5,391 nt of DNA from an uncultured Collinsella sp. (GTDB lineage Bacteria > Actinomycetota > Coriobacteriia > Coriobacteriales > Coriobacteriaceae). Below the pieces are notes generated by a model. That model did not search any database. It saw only the letters and a list, made by a program, of their open reading frames with translations, and was not told where the DNA came from. Of this stretch, positions 4,878 to 5,391 are shown in pieces. The DNA lies in contig URYU01000121.1 in assembly GCA_900552155.1 (NCBI GenBank), positions 1 through 5,391 on the forward strand. The letters are read 5' to 3'. Position 1 is the stretch's first letter; every line of letters begins with the position of its first letter. The translations under genes and the position numbers were made by a program.

Positions 4878-5391
4878 ATGGAGAAGTTCATGACCCTGCT
4901 TCAGGAAAAACTGACCCCTATCGCCAATTTCTGCGGCACCGAGCGCCACTTTGCCTCCATGCAAAAGGGCTTTATGAGCGCGATCAGCTTCATCTTGGTA
5001 TCTGCCGTCTTTATGATCCTCGCCAACCCGCCGGTCACGGCCGACCTGGTGGCGCAGGGCGGGTTCTGGTCCGTCTTTGGCCCTTGGCTCGATTTTGCGA
5101 CGGCCAATAAGCTCACGCTGCTCATCCCCTTCAATATGACGATGGGCATACTGTCGGTGATCGTGACGTTCGCAATCGCCTATAACCTGGCGGGCACCTA
5201 CAAGATGCCCAAGCTTAACGCCGGCATGACCTCGCTGGTGATGTTCCTGATCGCCGCGGCGCCGTCGTCCTACTACCAGCTTGCTGACGAGTCCGTGCTC
5301 CAGGCGGTCCCCTGCACCTATCTGGGTGCGCAGGGCCTGTTTACCGCCATCATCGTTGCCTTGGTCTCCGTCGCGGTCACGCGCTTCTGCA
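4878..5391 (+). CDS. PTS sugar transporter subunit IIC, lactose/cellobiose/diacetylchitobiose family, 3'-truncated by the window edge
   Basis: This membrane permease binds and translocates the sugar while EIIB phosphorylates it. The frame is open from ATG 4878 to the window end, giving 171 residues of an expected 420-450. The ribosome-binding site AGGAGG (4867-4872) overlaps the EIIB stop and lies five bases before the start, so tight coupling with EIIB is likely. The start MEKFMTLLQEKLTPIANFCGTERHFASMQKGF resembles the family's amphipathic N-terminal segment with its conserved RH-containing loop (Arg23, His24). Hydrophobic stretches suitable for membrane helices lie at about 32-50, 83-105, 116-133 and 152-169. 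AYNLAGTYKMPKLNAGMTSL (101-120) and LGAQGLFTAIIV (149-160) are further family-like blocks. The substrate cannot be fixed from the visible part, because most of the sugar-contacting C-terminal half is missing. Cellobiose or diacetylchitobiose-like sugars are the default reading. Confidence 0.93.
   Translation, partial: MEKFMTLLQEKLTPIANFCGTERHFASMQKGFMSAISFILVSAVFMILANPPVTADLVAQGGFWSVFGPWLDFATANKLTLLIPFNMTMGILSVIVTFAIAYNLAGTYKMPKLNAGMTSLVMFLIAAAPSSYYQLADESVLQAVPCTYLGAQGLFTAIIVALVSVAVTRFC

Overview
The window looks like chromosomal DNA from a GC-rich, fermentative, host-associated actinobacterium, most plausibly of the class Coriobacteriia (Collinsella/Olsenella-like). This placement rests on the mix of genes, the strongly C-ending codon use in the carbamate kinase gene, and intergenic copies of a TTGGGGAC-type repeat that I associate from memory with such genomes. 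It is an inference and not a sequence match. All five genes lie on the + strand.

Positions 1-1762 hold the distal part of an arginine deiminase (ADI) operon: the C-terminal 262 residues of catabolic ornithine carbamoyltransferase (arcB) and, 10 bases later, a complete carbamate kinase (arcC). Together they turn citrulline and phosphate into ornithine, CO2, ammonia and ATP. An arcA gene is expected upstream but is outside the window. The operon ends in two successive hairpins; the second (1828-1860) is a textbook intrinsic terminator.

Positions 1763-2186 are non-coding. After the terminators comes a cluster of short TTGGGGAC-containing repeats in both orientations (1871-2021), able to form nested hairpins. 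About 165 bases of probable regulator leader follow.

Positions 2187-5391 form a sugar phosphotransferase (PTS) locus. A 631-residue LicR-type regulator (two HTH domains, two PRDs, EIIB-like and EIIA-like domains) is followed after 119 bases by separate EIIA, EIIB and EIIC genes of the lactose/cellobiose/diacetylchitobiose PTS family, the EIIC being cut off by the window end. The likely logic is that the regulator senses PTS phosphorylation state through its histidines and cysteine and activates the adjacent transporter, probably for a beta-linked disaccharide.

I see no exotic defence system, CRISPR array, RNA gene or intact mobile element. The points most worth a second look are a missing phosphorylatable histidine in the second PRD of the regulator, a Ser-to-Gly change in the ornithine-binding SMG loop of ArcB, the structured repeat cluster, and a small hairpin that covers the ribosome-binding site of the EIIB gene.
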